Source of the DNA: a virus
DNA length: 20,515 nt
IMG/VR virus record: IMGVR_UViG_3300020453_000124
Span: 1-20,515 of that record
Reading direction: 5' to 3' (one strand)
Numbering within the stretch: the first letter of the stretch is position 1; each line of letters begins with the position of its first letter. The notes beneath the pieces were generated by a model. That model did not search any database and was not told the origin of the DNA. It saw nothing but the letters and a program-made list of their open reading frames with translations. The position numbers and the translations under genes are program-made. Below are positions 10,553 to 18,052 of the stretch, in pieces.

Positions 10553-10912
10553 TTAATACAACCAAATAACTGGCTGTACCTTATCTTGGTCTGCATCTAC
10601 ATGAATAAAATTCCCTTCCTTACTCAAACCAATTCTGACAAACCCTGCCTCTGCAAGACCACCTAAAATCAATGCTCTCTGATATGAGTCTTTACATTCT
10701 ATATCACAAGCTATGCCTTTTATATGGCTGCTAGAAGGATTTTGTATTGACAGGGGGTGATTTGGACACCTATACCCTGATGTTATTTTATATTTAATAT
10801 TACTGTAAGACCTAGCTCTATCTAAATCTTCTACAAAGTCTAAGTCAATCATGTTAGTTTTACAACCACATTTACAAGCAAACTCGCTTTTCTTAAAGTG
10901 TTCAAATTTCAT
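10553..10912 (-). CDS. M15-family peptidase, probable endolysin
   Basis: A 119-aa single-domain peptidase of the M15_3 (VanY/D-Ala-D-Ala carboxypeptidase-like) family. Visible are FACKCGC at 11-17, TSGYRCPNHP at 44-53, SSHIKGIACDI at 61-71 with the zinc ligands H63 and D70, and FIHVD at 102-106 with the zinc ligand H104. Such phage enzymes cut cell-wall peptide cross-links (L-Ala-D-Glu or D-Ala bonds) to lyse the host. There is no signal peptide, so a holin is needed, and holin-like proteins follow. It starts at the TAATG overlap with the small basic gene upstream. The specific bond cut cannot be told from sequence. Confidence 0.9.
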   Translation of the reverse strand: MKFEHFKKSEFACKCGCKTNMIDLDFVEDLDRARSYSNIKYKITSGYRCPNHPLSIQNPSSSHIKGIACDIECKDSYQRALILGGLAEAGFVRIGLSKEGNFIHVDADQDKVQPVIWLY

Positions 10913-11034
10913 TATTTGCCCTGTCCTCTTTTAGGTTTTTTATAGCCATTCTGATTTACACTAGCATTTTTAGAATGTACTCCCTTTCTCTTTTTGTTTT
11001 TCTTTTTTCTGTAAGTAAATACTATCTTAGCCAT
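10912..11034 (-). CDS. Very basic 40-aa protein
   Basis: ATG at 11034 to TAA at 10912-10914, overlapping the endolysin start as TAATG. Nearly half the residues are Lys or Arg (TYRKKKNKKRKGVHSKNASV, then YKKPKRGQGK). The KGVHSK...YKKPxRGQG pattern resembles small phage proteins with such an ending that I have seen, without function. It could bind nucleic acid or the virion interior. Overlap with the endolysin gene and the conserved ending support its being real. Confidence 0.75.
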   Translation of the reverse strand: MAKIVFTYRKKKNKKRKGVHSKNASVNQNGYKKPKRGQGK

Positions 11035-11036
11035 AA

Positions 11037-11480
11037 TTATACACTAGCTACAAATATTTCTACATCTAAAGTAGCATTTGCTTTTACTTGTATACTTCCT
11101 AAATCAGCCATAGTACCAAAACTAGGAGATGTATCTGCTTCTCCTAATAGTATATCATCTGCACCACCTAAAATATGTGATTGTCCTGCTTTTAATTCAA
11201 CTTGATACAAACTATTAGAAGCTACACATGCCAATTCTAAAGTGTTTGTAGTGTCTAAGTTAGTTACTCTTATATACCTAACATCTTCTTTATCTATTTG
11301 AACTGCACCACCATAAGAATTAGCATCAAAAGCTGCTAAATAAGTTACTTGACCTGAAGTACAAGTTACAATCCTTTCATATACATTGTTAATTCCTGTA
11401 GTTGTTACAGTATTTGTTGTTCCTCTAATTGCACCATTTAAGGTTACACTCTCTGTTAAAGTTGTTACTAAGTCTGCCAT
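11037..11480 (-). CDS. Probable virion structural protein, 147 aa
   Basis: A Thr-, Ser- and Val-rich protein with the alternating pattern of beta structure (LVTTLTESVTLNGAIRGTTN, later RYIRVTNLDTTNTLELACVA, later HILGGADDILLGE). It has no membrane segment or catalytic motif. The pattern fits a small jelly-roll or Ig-like decoration or tail protein. Its ATG overlaps the stop of the preceding small membrane gene as TAATG. Late-operon position supports the virion role, which is inferred. Confidence 0.65.
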   Translation of the reverse strand: MADLVTTLTESVTLNGAIRGTTNTVTTTGINNVYERIVTCTSGQVTYLAAFDANSYGGAVQIDKEDVRYIRVTNLDTTNTLELACVASNSLYQVELKAGQSHILGGADDILLGEADTSPSFGTMADLGSIQVKANATLDVEIFVASV

Positions 11481-11635
11481 TATTTTTTTGTTTTTGTAAA
11501 TTTATATATTGAGAATCCTATCGCCATTAGTAAAGATACAGTCGTTAGCACCTCATTTACTGATGCTAAAGATATACCTATTGCTCCTGCATTTGCCACC
11601 CCCACTTGTATTGTATCTTCAATTGTTTCTTTCAT
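11480..11635 (-). CDS. Small predicted membrane protein, 51 aa
   Basis: ATG at 11635 to TAA at 11480-11482, again overlapping the next start as TAATG. A short acidic N-terminus (MKETIEDT) is followed by a hydrophobic or weakly polar stretch (about 10-45: GVANAGAIGISLASVNEV, then LTTVSLLMAIGFSIYKF) and a Lys-rich end (TKTKK). It is one or two transmembrane helices. It looks like a class of small holin-like proteins, but it lies among virion genes rather than in the lysis cassette. Confidence 0.7.
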   Translation of the reverse strand: MKETIEDTIQVGVANAGAIGISLASVNEVLTTVSLLMAIGFSIYKFTKTKK

Positions 11636-11648
11636 TGTATTTTTATTA

Positions 11649-12284
11649 TTAATTGTCATATCCTACTCCTATTCCTAACTTAAAAAATGTCGTTGCTGCA
11701 CTTGATGCTTTTACCATAGCAAACAAAACATCACCCTTTGCTAAACTTGTTTCAGGGGATGCATTAGTTACAGACTGTAAATTATCATTGCTTGACTGTC
11801 CTGTTATGCTTAATTCGTTTAACAAAGTAGGTGTTACTGTATCTGTGCTACCTGCAACAAAAGTTTGTTTACACAAAGCAACTGTTATTGTTGCTCCTGT
11901 AGTAGCATTTGCCCACATTGTTATTGTGTTTAAAGTACACGCCTGATGCATAACAAATAATTTTACTTTAAAAAAATCTCCTACATCTAAAGTTGCGTTA
12001 CCTATTGTATTTGCACCATAATCTACATTATACTGATTTGGTGATTGACCATCAGTCATGTTTGCTGCATAATGATAATTAGAATTGCTTAATGTAGCAT
12101 AACCTTGTATGTCATATGAATCTACTTTAATTAAGTTTTTCTTTACCCATAACAAACTACCATCAGTATTGTTTGTACCACTACCAACTGTTTTGCTCAA
12201 TAACGTATCATTTGTAGCAGACTCAAAACCTTTTGGGTTGTGTCTGTTTACATCAGTTAAATTTTTATGTTCGTTTGCTGCCAT
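11649..12284 (-). CDS. Probable tail or decoration protein, 211 aa
   Basis: The N-terminus (MAANEHKNLTDVNRHNPKGF) is a motif I recall from Bacteroidota phage virion proteins: ANEHxNLTDVNRHNPxGFE. The rest is Thr-, Asn- and Val-rich beta structure (LDVGDFFKVKLFVMHQACTL, then TGATITVALCKQTFVAGST) with no enzymatic signature. It may be a fibre, adhesin or capsid-decoration protein; it would lie on the particle surface. It overlaps the upstream gene by 20 bases. Confidence 0.65.
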   Translation of the reverse strand: MAANEHKNLTDVNRHNPKGFESATNDTLLSKTVGSGTNNTDGSLLWVKKNLIKVDSYDIQGYATLSNSNYHYAANMTDGQSPNQYNVDYGANTIGNATLDVGDFFKVKLFVMHQACTLNTITMWANATTGATITVALCKQTFVAGSTDTVTPTLLNELSITGQSSNDNLQSVTNASPETSLAKGDVLFAMVKASSAATTFFKLGIGVGYDN

Positions 12285-12735
12285 GTTTATTTATAAAATT
12301 ATTAAATAATATGTCAAGTATATTTTTTTCTTTGTCTATTTGTTCTAGCTTTCTAATAGCCCAATTAATTCCACTCGTACCTCCCCAACAATCCCACATT
12401 AGTCCTCCACAGCCCTCATCGTAAGGAACATCTTTATGTTGTTGGTGTCTTTTAAACGATGCCATACGAGCTATGGTATCTCTTGATAAACTTTCTCTAT
12501 TTGCTAATTGCCTAGCTCTTTTTTTTCCTACATCAGTACCACAAGAACCCCATCCATTTTCTTCTACCCACTTTAAAGCTCTCTTTGCGTTGTTAGTTGC
12601 AGACTGTGGATAGTCATTATATGTCTTTGCATAGTAGTCCTTGTTAGCAGTTTCACACGAATTTTTAGTTTCGTACTGACACTTGCCAGTTTCACCAAAT
12701 TTCCATAATCCATTTTCACATTCGTAACAAGGCAT
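12265..12735 (-). CDS. Conserved phage head-region protein, 156 aa
   Basis: The N-terminus is Cys-rich (PCYECENGLWKFGETGKCQY, residues 2-21) and could bind metal. The conserved block is AKRALKWVEENGWGSCG (about 49-65), RARQLANRESLSRDTIARMA (74-93), then KDVPYDEGCGGLMWDCWGGT (about 101-120). I recall this last part from proteins of Caudoviricetes head modules, in some cases fused to prohead proteases, but the function is not established. Here it is a separate gene between connector and surface protein genes. The C-terminus overlaps the next gene by 20 bases. Confidence 0.7.
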   Translation of the reverse strand: MPCYECENGLWKFGETGKCQYETKNSCETANKDYYAKTYNDYPQSATNNAKRALKWVEENGWGSCGTDVGKKRARQLANRESLSRDTIARMASFKRHQQHKDVPYDEGCGGLMWDCWGGTSGINWAIRKLEQIDKEKNILDILFNNFINKHGSKRT

Positions 12736-12746
12736 ATCTCTAAATT

Positions 12747-13334
12747 TTAACAGTCATCACATGGACAGAAATCTCTCCAACTATTATAGTTATACGTTCT
12801 TGGTCTTGAGTATATGCTATCATACATAATGATACCATGATTTTTGTAAGCATATCCTCTTGTAGGTCTATCAGACTCATATGTAGGATATAAACCATTT
12901 TGGTCAGAATCTTCCATATAGTCAATCATATCTTTTAAATATATTTCTGCTTTTCTGTATGTATCTTGCTTATATGCATTTAACTCTGAAGGGTCTACAA
13001 TAGTAGCAAACTCATCTACATTATGTACAATACCCATACTACTACTATTGCTTTGCACTTCATTTATAACCTCAAACCTTACAAACCAACATAAAGTTCT
13101 AGTCATAAAATCATCCATAAGTGTCTGATTAGCAGTAGTTAAAGTGCCATTATTGTGTTGTGTCTTTAGCTCTTCATAAAACTTTTTACCAATAGCAGGT
13201 TTTATGTGTGCTAATTCTGTAAGCAAAATAGTATTGTTAGATATTAGTGCAGGGTCTGTGTTAGCATTTGTAAAACTATTACTAATTACTTCTCCTGCAG
13301 TTACTAAAGGTATATATTGATTTACGTTTGCCAT
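12747..13334 (-). CDS. Head-tail connector or adaptor protein
   Basis: A 195-aa largely helical protein (LLTELAHIKPAIGKKFYEEL, then LMDDFMTRTLCWFVRFEVIN, then AYKQDTYRKAEIYLKDMIDY). It lies immediately downstream of the portal gene with a two-base gap, the usual place of head-completion (gp6-like) adaptors. The layout resembles DUF6712-type proteins of Bacteroidota phages. These form a ring beneath the portal and link head to tail. The C-terminus is Tyr- and Cys-rich (DFCPCDDC), which is unusual for the class. Confidence 0.65.
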   Translation of the reverse strand: MANVNQYIPLVTAGEVISNSFTNANTDPALISNNTILLTELAHIKPAIGKKFYEELKTQHNNGTLTTANQTLMDDFMTRTLCWFVRFEVINEVQSNSSSMGIVHNVDEFATIVDPSELNAYKQDTYRKAEIYLKDMIDYMEDSDQNGLYPTYESDRPTRGYAYKNHGIIMYDSIYSRPRTYNYNSWRDFCPCDDC

Positions 13335-13336
13335 AT

Positions 13337-14677
13337 TTATTCTTCTTCGTTTTGTGATTCAACTTGTGTTACTTGCAATTCACTCTCACTATCTCCTTTA
13401 CCATCTCCATCATTATCTCTAGTTACAATAATTTGCTCTCTGTCAGTTATGAACATATCTCCTTCTTCTAGCATAGGGAAGTCCTCATCTAACATTTTTC
13501 TTTGCTCATTAATTGTAAGAATCTTAGTAGGGTCTAATTGAGTTGCAAAAGATACTGGTGGCTCGTATTGTATTAATAAGTCTTCTCTTGCAAAACCCAT
13601 CTCTTTTAAAAGTATGTCTTTTATACCATCTAATAATAAATCAGATGTATCTTTAATTACAGTAGTCATTGCCATATCATATGCAATTCTAATCTCACTT
13701 CCTGTGTTGTTCATCTTACCTGAACTAACAATACCTGATAAAGCAGGTTGCCATCTATGTGCTGTAATTATGTTTTGGTCAGTAATTTTTTGTAAGTCTA
13801 ACCAACTACCATCTTGGTCATCTTTTATTATAGAAACATTTGCAGGTGAAGTATCGCCATTCTTTACAATAAACATAATCTTGCCATTGTTACCTTCTCC
13901 AACAAACTTTTTCTGTGCTTCTTTTACTAATTTTTTTGCTTCTTCTTCTCCCATATCTCCTGATATTTCTACAATAGCAGAAGGTTGAAAACCATTTTGA
14001 AACTTAGTGTGATTCCATTTACCTATCTCATAATCTACAGCTATGTGGTCAAGAGCTGCTACATAGTCAGGTAAACCATAGTAAGAAAATGTAGGTTCAT
14101 AATCTTTAAAATGCATTACAAACCTTTTGCCTTTTAAATTAGGGTAAAGAGGTATTGTTTGTGTTTTGTCTTTCATTGTATTGTACTTTGCCCAATCAGG
14201 GTGTACATATACTTCTTTCTTGTTTTTAGCCATTCTAACAGTAGTTGCATCTATATGGTATAGGTTTACCCCACCATCATATAAAACACCCTCTACATAA
14301 GCATTACCAAAAGTATAGTAATCATCAGCTAACTTCTTATATACTTGTCTTAAAGTTTCTTTGTCAGCATTTACATCTTTTATATATGCTTGTATATCTT
14401 GATTGTTTGTTACAAATTTAGCACCACTTGTAAACACAGTCTTTTGTGCTAATACACTTCTGTGTGTAGAAGATTTACGTTTTAGTTCTGCTAAATATTG
14501 TGGAAACAAATTGTTGTTACCAAAAGGTATGTACTTAGTTAGTACCTTTGATAAGTCTTGTGGTTCTTCTACGTTTTGTGGTACTGCTAAATCAAAAACA
14601 CCAAACTCAAAAGTATTACTCTTCTGTTGAGTCTGCTTTCTTACTTGACTTTTTCTTGCTTGTTTTCTCTGACTCAT
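13337..14677 (-). CDS. Phage portal protein
   Basis: A 446-aa protein of HK97-like portal type. The N-terminus is very basic (MSQRKQARKSQVRKQTQQKS). It is followed by an alpha/beta wing domain (DDYYTFGNAYVEGVLYDGGV, then LYHIDATTVRMAKN), then the DYEPTFSYYGLPDYVAALDH block (about 193-212), which is the strand and loop before the portal stem. After this comes a helical clip/stem region and an acidic, Asp-rich end (TRDNDGDGKGDSESELQ). Portals form the dodecameric DNA gate at one capsid vertex. The start overlaps the preceding small gene by 62 bases. Length is typical for the family (about 400-500). Confidence 0.85.
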   Translation of the reverse strand: MSQRKQARKSQVRKQTQQKSNTFEFGVFDLAVPQNVEEPQDLSKVLTKYIPFGNNNLFPQYLAELKRKSSTHRSVLAQKTVFTSGAKFVTNNQDIQAYIKDVNADKETLRQVYKKLADDYYTFGNAYVEGVLYDGGVNLYHIDATTVRMAKNKKEVYVHPDWAKYNTMKDKTQTIPLYPNLKGKRFVMHFKDYEPTFSYYGLPDYVAALDHIAVDYEIGKWNHTKFQNGFQPSAIVEISGDMGEEEAKKLVKEAQKKFVGEGNNGKIMFIVKNGDTSPANVSIIKDDQDGSWLDLQKITDQNIITAHRWQPALSGIVSSGKMNNTGSEIRIAYDMAMTTVIKDTSDLLLDGIKDILLKEMGFAREDLLIQYEPPVSFATQLDPTKILTINEQRKMLDEDFPMLEEGDMFITDREQIIVTRDNDGDGKGDSESELQVTQVESQNEEE

Positions 14678-14828
14678 CTTTTGTTTTTGTTATTTTTTCT
14701 ATTAAATTACTAAGCCCTGCTTCTTCGTAAGCATAAGCTAATTCTTCTTGTGTTGCTTTCGCCCAAGAAATACTAAAATCTCCTTTGTAAGTTCTACCTG
14801 AAGATAATTTTGCTTTGTAAGTTGCCAT
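14616..14828 (-). CDS. Small late protein, 70 aa
   Basis: The frame is open from an ATG at 14885, but I choose the ATG at 14828 (MATYKAKLSSGRTYKGDFSI), because the 19 residues before it look unlike a protein start and the MATYKAKL start is preceded by an A-rich leader. The protein has a short beta-like part, then a helical part (WAKATQEELAYAYEEAGLSN) and a very charged tail (TKTKDESEKTSKKKSSKKAD). I recall small ATYKAKLxSGxTYKG proteins from Bacteroidota phages, function unknown. The last 62 bases overlap the portal gene in another frame. Confidence 0.7.
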   Translation of the reverse strand: MATYKAKLSSGRTYKGDFSISWAKATQEELAYAYEEAGLSNLIEKITKTKDESEKTSKKKSSKKADSTEE

Positions 14829-14888
14829 AATTGTATAAATTTTTAAATGTGATAAATCTACAATTTTTTTGTTGCAATCACACATATT

Positions 14889-14937
14889 AAAAAAAAAGAT
14901 ATTAATAGGATTTACAAAACCTCAGTTTATACCTATT
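14889..14937 (-). terminator. Possible terminator after the tail tube gene
   Basis: On the minus strand AATAGG (14937-14932) pairs with CCTATT (14909-14904), with a possible inner AAAC/GTTT pairing, and the stem is followed within ten bases by nine T. The loop is large, so this is only moderate evidence. Confidence 0.4.
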
Positions 14938-14953
14938 ATGTATCTAATTAGTA

Positions 14954-15535
14954 TTAAGAAGTAGTTGCAGTTAATGCTGAAGTACTTACAGTTAATGTAC
15001 CTGTGTATAATCTAGGTAATTCAAACTGTCTTGACATTAAGCTAACTGTTATACCATTCTCATCTGAATAAGCTGCACCAGTTCCACCTTCCATACTTGC
15101 TAAATTTAAGAATGTTTGATTTCTAGCAGCATTAATTTCATTTTCATATTTTTCACTAACACCTAAAACCAATTCTTTACCATTAGTATCAATAGCAATT
15201 GCCATCATGCAAGTATTCAACATTTTTTGTAGCTCACTAAATTTATCTTCAGCAATTTTAGGTAGCATAAAAGATAACCCACATTCAAATGAAGTTGAAC
15301 CATTTTCTTTAGTTGCATTTATTGTTAAAGCAGGAGTTTCGTTTTTAAATTCAAAAACAAACCAACTTGCTGTAGTACCTCCTGTATCAACTATACTGCT
15401 AATACCATGCTTACCTGTTGAATTATCATATGTAATAGCATCACCATCAGCCCATGAACGAAGACAAATTTGCTTAATACCACCTGTTGCTTGTAAATCT
15501 GTACAACCAACACCTAATCCATTATCTATAGCCAT
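14954..15535 (-). CDS. Probable tail tube protein
   Basis: A 193-aa protein with mixed beta structure (NGLGVGCTDLQATGGIKQIC, then WFVFEFKNETPALTINATKE, then SFECGLSFMLPKIAEDKFSE) and a conserved-looking middle (LVLGVSEKYENEINAARNQT, then ASMEGGTGAAYSDENGITVS). This pattern is shared by a set of phage proteins I take to be major tail tube or tube-like subunits. The GAAYSDENGITVSLM strand and a C-terminal Thr/Ser-rich end support it. Tube subunits stack to form the channel through which DNA passes. Position just after the capsid gene suggests a highly expressed virion protein. A specific family cannot be confirmed. Confidence 0.65.
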   Translation of the reverse strand: MAIDNGLGVGCTDLQATGGIKQICLRSWADGDAITYDNSTGKHGISSIVDTGGTTASWFVFEFKNETPALTINATKENGSTSFECGLSFMLPKIAEDKFSELQKMLNTCMMAIAIDTNGKELVLGVSEKYENEINAARNQTFLNLASMEGGTGAAYSDENGITVSLMSRQFELPRLYTGTLTVSTSALTATTS

Positions 15536-15559
15536 ATTATTATTATTTATTAAAAGTTA

Positions 15560-15598
15560 TTAAAAAGTAAAGTAGAGAGAGCTTTTACACTCTCTCTA
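15560..15598 (-). terminator. Hairpin after the major capsid gene
   Basis: TAGAGAGAG (15573-15581) and CTCTCTCTA (15590-15598) form a perfect 9-bp stem with an 8-base loop. On the minus strand CTTTACTTTTTAAT follows, a broken T-run. It would give partial termination, or protect the capsid mRNA 3' end. Confidence 0.65.
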
Positions 15599-15614
15599 TA
15601 TTACATTATTGTTA

Positions 15615-16619
15615 TTACTCAATGATTCCCCATTGTACAAGTGAAGGGTACAAGAACTGTACACCTAACTTAAAGTAACCTCTAAAGAACATTTTTTCTT
15701 CTAAATCATCATAGAATACTTTAAATGAACCTTCAGGGTCAGTTACATCAGAACCTATAATTAAGTTCTCTGTTGCACAATAACAAGCACCATTAGTGTA
15801 GTTAGTACCTCCTTTTTCAAACATTGTAGGGTTAGTATCAGATAAGATAGTATCCCACTCATACATAGGTACAATTTCTACACCTCTAAACATAACTCTT
15901 CTTAATCCATCTACTTGATTAACAATTGCTAAATCTGCAGAAGAACCTTCTAAGTTTGCTAAATATGCATTAAAGATTTTTGGAGTTACAAAAATTTTCT
16001 TATCTCCAGAAGGAACTTGCTGTAGGTTTGCAGGAGCATTGTCATACATTGTTCTAATAAGACCAATTGCATCTGCTGCTGTTGGAGCTGCTTCAGTACC
16101 TGCATATTCAGTTCTAGCTGCTAATACAGTTGCATCTGCACCCATTAACTTCATCCAACCATCAAAAGCAGTATAACCAGAAGTTGAACTATCACCACCC
16201 CAAGCTAATCTTACAACATCAGAACCAATACCTTTTACAGCACGATTTACGATTGCATCAGCTAATTGAGTACCTTCTAGGTTCATTACATCTACACCAT
16301 TTCTGTACATTTCTTCAATGTAAGTTCCAAAGAACTCATCAGTACATTGCTCTAAAGCAACTCTACATCTACCTGCAGTAATTGTTTTATTATCAATGTT
16401 AAATTGAGTAGAACCACTTGTTGCAGAACAAGCTGTGTAAGGGTCTACAATTTTAGTTAGAGCAGCAGAAGTGTAAACATTCATTTTATGCTTAACATTA
16501 GGGATAACTCTGTAGTTACGCATTAAATCATCACTTCTAAATACTGGCTCATAAAAGATTTCGTTTAAATTAGCACCTCCATAAGTTGCGAAAGTACCTT
16601 TATTTGCTACGTTTGCCAT
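15615..16619 (-). CDS. Major capsid protein (HK97 fold)
   Basis: A 334-aa protein with the look of HK97-fold capsid proteins of Bacteroidota phages. It begins MANVANKGTFATYGGANLNE and has no long helical delta domain, which agrees with a separate scaffold (see the fused protease gene upstream). Visible blocks are the helical spine (ALEQCTDEFFGTYIEEMYRN, about 88-107), an A-domain-like region (IVNQVDGLRRVMFRGVEIVP, about 230-249) and the C-terminal strand set (YDDLEEKMFFRGYFKLGVQF). It is the building block of the icosahedral head. It follows the protease/scaffold gene by 20 bases, and a hairpin lies behind it. Codon use is slightly richer in G/C than the left block. Confidence 0.85.
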   Translation of the reverse strand: MANVANKGTFATYGGANLNEIFYEPVFRSDDLMRNYRVIPNVKHKMNVYTSAALTKIVDPYTACSATSGSTQFNIDNKTITAGRCRVALEQCTDEFFGTYIEEMYRNGVDVMNLEGTQLADAIVNRAVKGIGSDVVRLAWGGDSSTSGYTAFDGWMKLMGADATVLAARTEYAGTEAAPTAADAIGLIRTMYDNAPANLQQVPSGDKKIFVTPKIFNAYLANLEGSSADLAIVNQVDGLRRVMFRGVEIVPMYEWDTILSDTNPTMFEKGGTNYTNGACYCATENLIIGSDVTDPEGSFKVFYDDLEEKMFFRGYFKLGVQFLYPSLVQWGIIE

Positions 16620-16639
16620 TTTTTATTTATTTTAGATTA

Positions 16640-17044
16640 TTAATTATTAAATTTTGCTCTAACTCTATCAGCTAATGCATTGTAAAAACTTGCATTACCA
16701 TCAACAGTTTTATTTTCAACTACAGCAGGGTCGCCTTCAGTTACTACTTCTGTACCTTTAGCATCTGCTTTGTTTAATAAAGCATTTAGTCTTTCTATTT
16801 CAGTAGAAAGAGTTTCGTTTTCTCCTTTAGCAGAAGTTAAGTCTTCTTCTAAAGAAACAATTTTACTATTTAAGTCAGTTACACTTGCTTCAAAAGAAGA
16901 TAATTTGTTTGATATTTCTTCATTATCTGAAAGCATAACATTGACTTCAGTAACAACATCTTCTGATGTATTTTCAGCTCCTTTTACAGAGTTTACAATC
17001 TCATCAACTTTGTTGTTAAACCAATTTTTTAACTCTTCAGTCAT
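16640..17044 (-). CDS. Possible nested scaffold gene, in frame inside the protease gene
   Basis: The ATG at 17044 (MTEELKNWFNNKVDEIV) is preceded on the minus strand by GTAAATAACAAAAAA, an A-rich leader much like those before other starts in this window. It would make a 134-aa coiled-coil scaffold without the protease domain. The same arrangement is known in lambda (C and Nu3). The boundary is also where the protease fold ends and the linker begins. Not proven; it is based on start context only. Confidence 0.5.
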   Translation of the reverse strand: MTEELKNWFNNKVDEIVNSVKGAENTSEDVVTEVNVMLSDNEEISNKLSSFEASVTDLNSKIVSLEEDLTSAKGENETLSTEIERLNALLNKADAKGTEVVTEGDPAVVENKTVDGNASFYNALADRVRAKFNN

Positions 17045-17671
17045 TTTTTTGTTATTTACGTTAATATTTAATTTATTATGTATTTGTTCAGTAGTAATGT
17101 TTTTGAATTTAGAAACATCATACTTAGCTGCTACTTTAATAGAATCAGATATAGAATCTATAAACCCAAGCTCATATGCTTCTTCAGCATTTAACCAAGT
17201 TTCTTCATCCATCATATCAGTAATTCTATCTAACGACAATCTTGTTTTTCTTTTGTAAATATTAGCAATTTCACCACTAATTTTTTCCAAAACTGATGCA
17301 GTCTTTCTCATGTCTTCTGCCTCACCCATTGCACCACCCCAAGCATTGTGTATCATAAAAAGAGAATTTTCTGCCATAACTACCTCATCAGCAGCTAAAG
17401 CTATAACACTACCCATACTTGCAGCTATACCCTCAATATATGCAGTAGTTTTTGCTTCTCTCTTTTTTATTATATTGTACATAGCCATCCCATCAAACAC
17501 ATCACCACCTATACAGTTGATTCGTAAATTAACAGGAGTATCTTTGTACTCTTTCATTTCTGCAATAAAATCTTGTGCAGTTATTCCATATGCACCAATC
17601 TCATCAAAAATGTATATTTCTGCAACAGCATCTGTTGCTTTTCCTTGTATATTGTACCATTTGTTATTCAT
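16640..17671 (-). CDS. ClpP-like prohead protease fused to a scaffold domain
   Basis: Residues 1-180 form a ClpP/S14-type serine protease. NCIGGDVFDGMAMYNIIKKR (52-71) is the oxyanion region, GIAASMGS has S85 as nucleophile, FMIHNAWGG has H108, and D155 in MMDEETW is the likely third residue. Phage forms cut scaffold and capsid precursors inside the prohead. After a linker, residues 238-300 are a coiled coil (SFEASVTDLNSKIVSLEEDL, later ENETLSTEIERLNALL), the typical scaffolding region that guides capsid assembly. An internal ATG (M210, 17044) may produce the scaffold alone. The capsid gene follows by 20 bases. The length of 343 aa fits fused protease-scaffold proteins. Confidence 0.9.
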   Translation of the reverse strand: MNNKWYNIQGKATDAVAEIYIFDEIGAYGITAQDFIAEMKEYKDTPVNLRINCIGGDVFDGMAMYNIIKKREAKTTAYIEGIAASMGSVIALAADEVVMAENSLFMIHNAWGGAMGEAEDMRKTASVLEKISGEIANIYKRKTRLSLDRITDMMDEETWLNAEEAYELGFIDSISDSIKVAAKYDVSKFKNITTEQIHNKLNINVNNKKMTEELKNWFNNKVDEIVNSVKGAENTSEDVVTEVNVMLSDNEEISNKLSSFEASVTDLNSKIVSLEEDLTSAKGENETLSTEIERLNALLNKADAKGTEVVTEGDPAVVENKTVDGNASFYNALADRVRAKFNN

Positions 17672-17728
17672 AGATGCAAAATTAAAATCTAATAGACTTA
17701 TAATCTACCTAATTTGTGGAAAAAACTT

Positions 17729-18052
17729 TTAGTAAGTTATATTTTCAGATGCTTTAGATTTTTTTCTGTATTTATATACTATGTTTTGTGCTTGACTTTC
17801 ACTAATATCATATTTATATGATAAATCCATAAAGGTATGTGTTCTGTTACCTTTATTATGCACTAACCTTCTGTCAAAGTCAGCTATTAGCATATAATTT
17901 CTTAGTCTTTTAGGTTCTACCATACCTCTTTCAACTAAGTGTCTTAATATATCTTTTTGTGTAGCAGTTTCACCAAACCTTTTAGAAATTTCTATATCTA
18001 ACAATTCTAAGTAGTCATATACTACATCTACTTTATTTTGTCTTTTTGACAT
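17729..18052 (-). CDS. Helix-turn-helix protein, 107 aa
   Basis: The frame is open from an ATG at 18085, but I choose the ATG at 18052 (MSKRQNKVDVVYDYLELLDI), because the earlier start lies inside the previous gene with no good leader. A helical N-terminal half (YDYLELLDIEISKRFGETAT, then QKDILRHLVERGMVEPKRLR) is followed by an HTH at about 75-98 (THTFMDLSYKYDISESQAQN, then IVYKYRKK). The second part looks like a Mor/phage-activator or terminase-small-subunit HTH. It lies just upstream of the head genes. Either late gene regulation or DNA packaging is possible. Confidence 0.6.
   Translation of the reverse strand: MSKRQNKVDVVYDYLELLDIEISKRFGETATQKDILRHLVERGMVEPKRLRNYMLIADFDRRLVHNKGNRTHTFMDLSYKYDISESQAQNIVYKYRKKSKASENITY

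Noticed and set aside
12740-12925. 61-codon minus-strand ORF
   Set aside because: It lies inside the connector gene in another frame and looks like a shadow frame.
17677-17684. TAATTTTG as a promoter for the protease gene
   Set aside because: It is only six bases from the ATG, and no -33 box is seen at the expected distance.
17310-17732. 140-codon plus-strand ORF opposite the protease gene, and the 162-codon one at 16770-17258
   Set aside because: They are antisense to a clear ClpP-like protease/scaffold gene, with no leader or promoter, and have compositions expected of a mirror frame.
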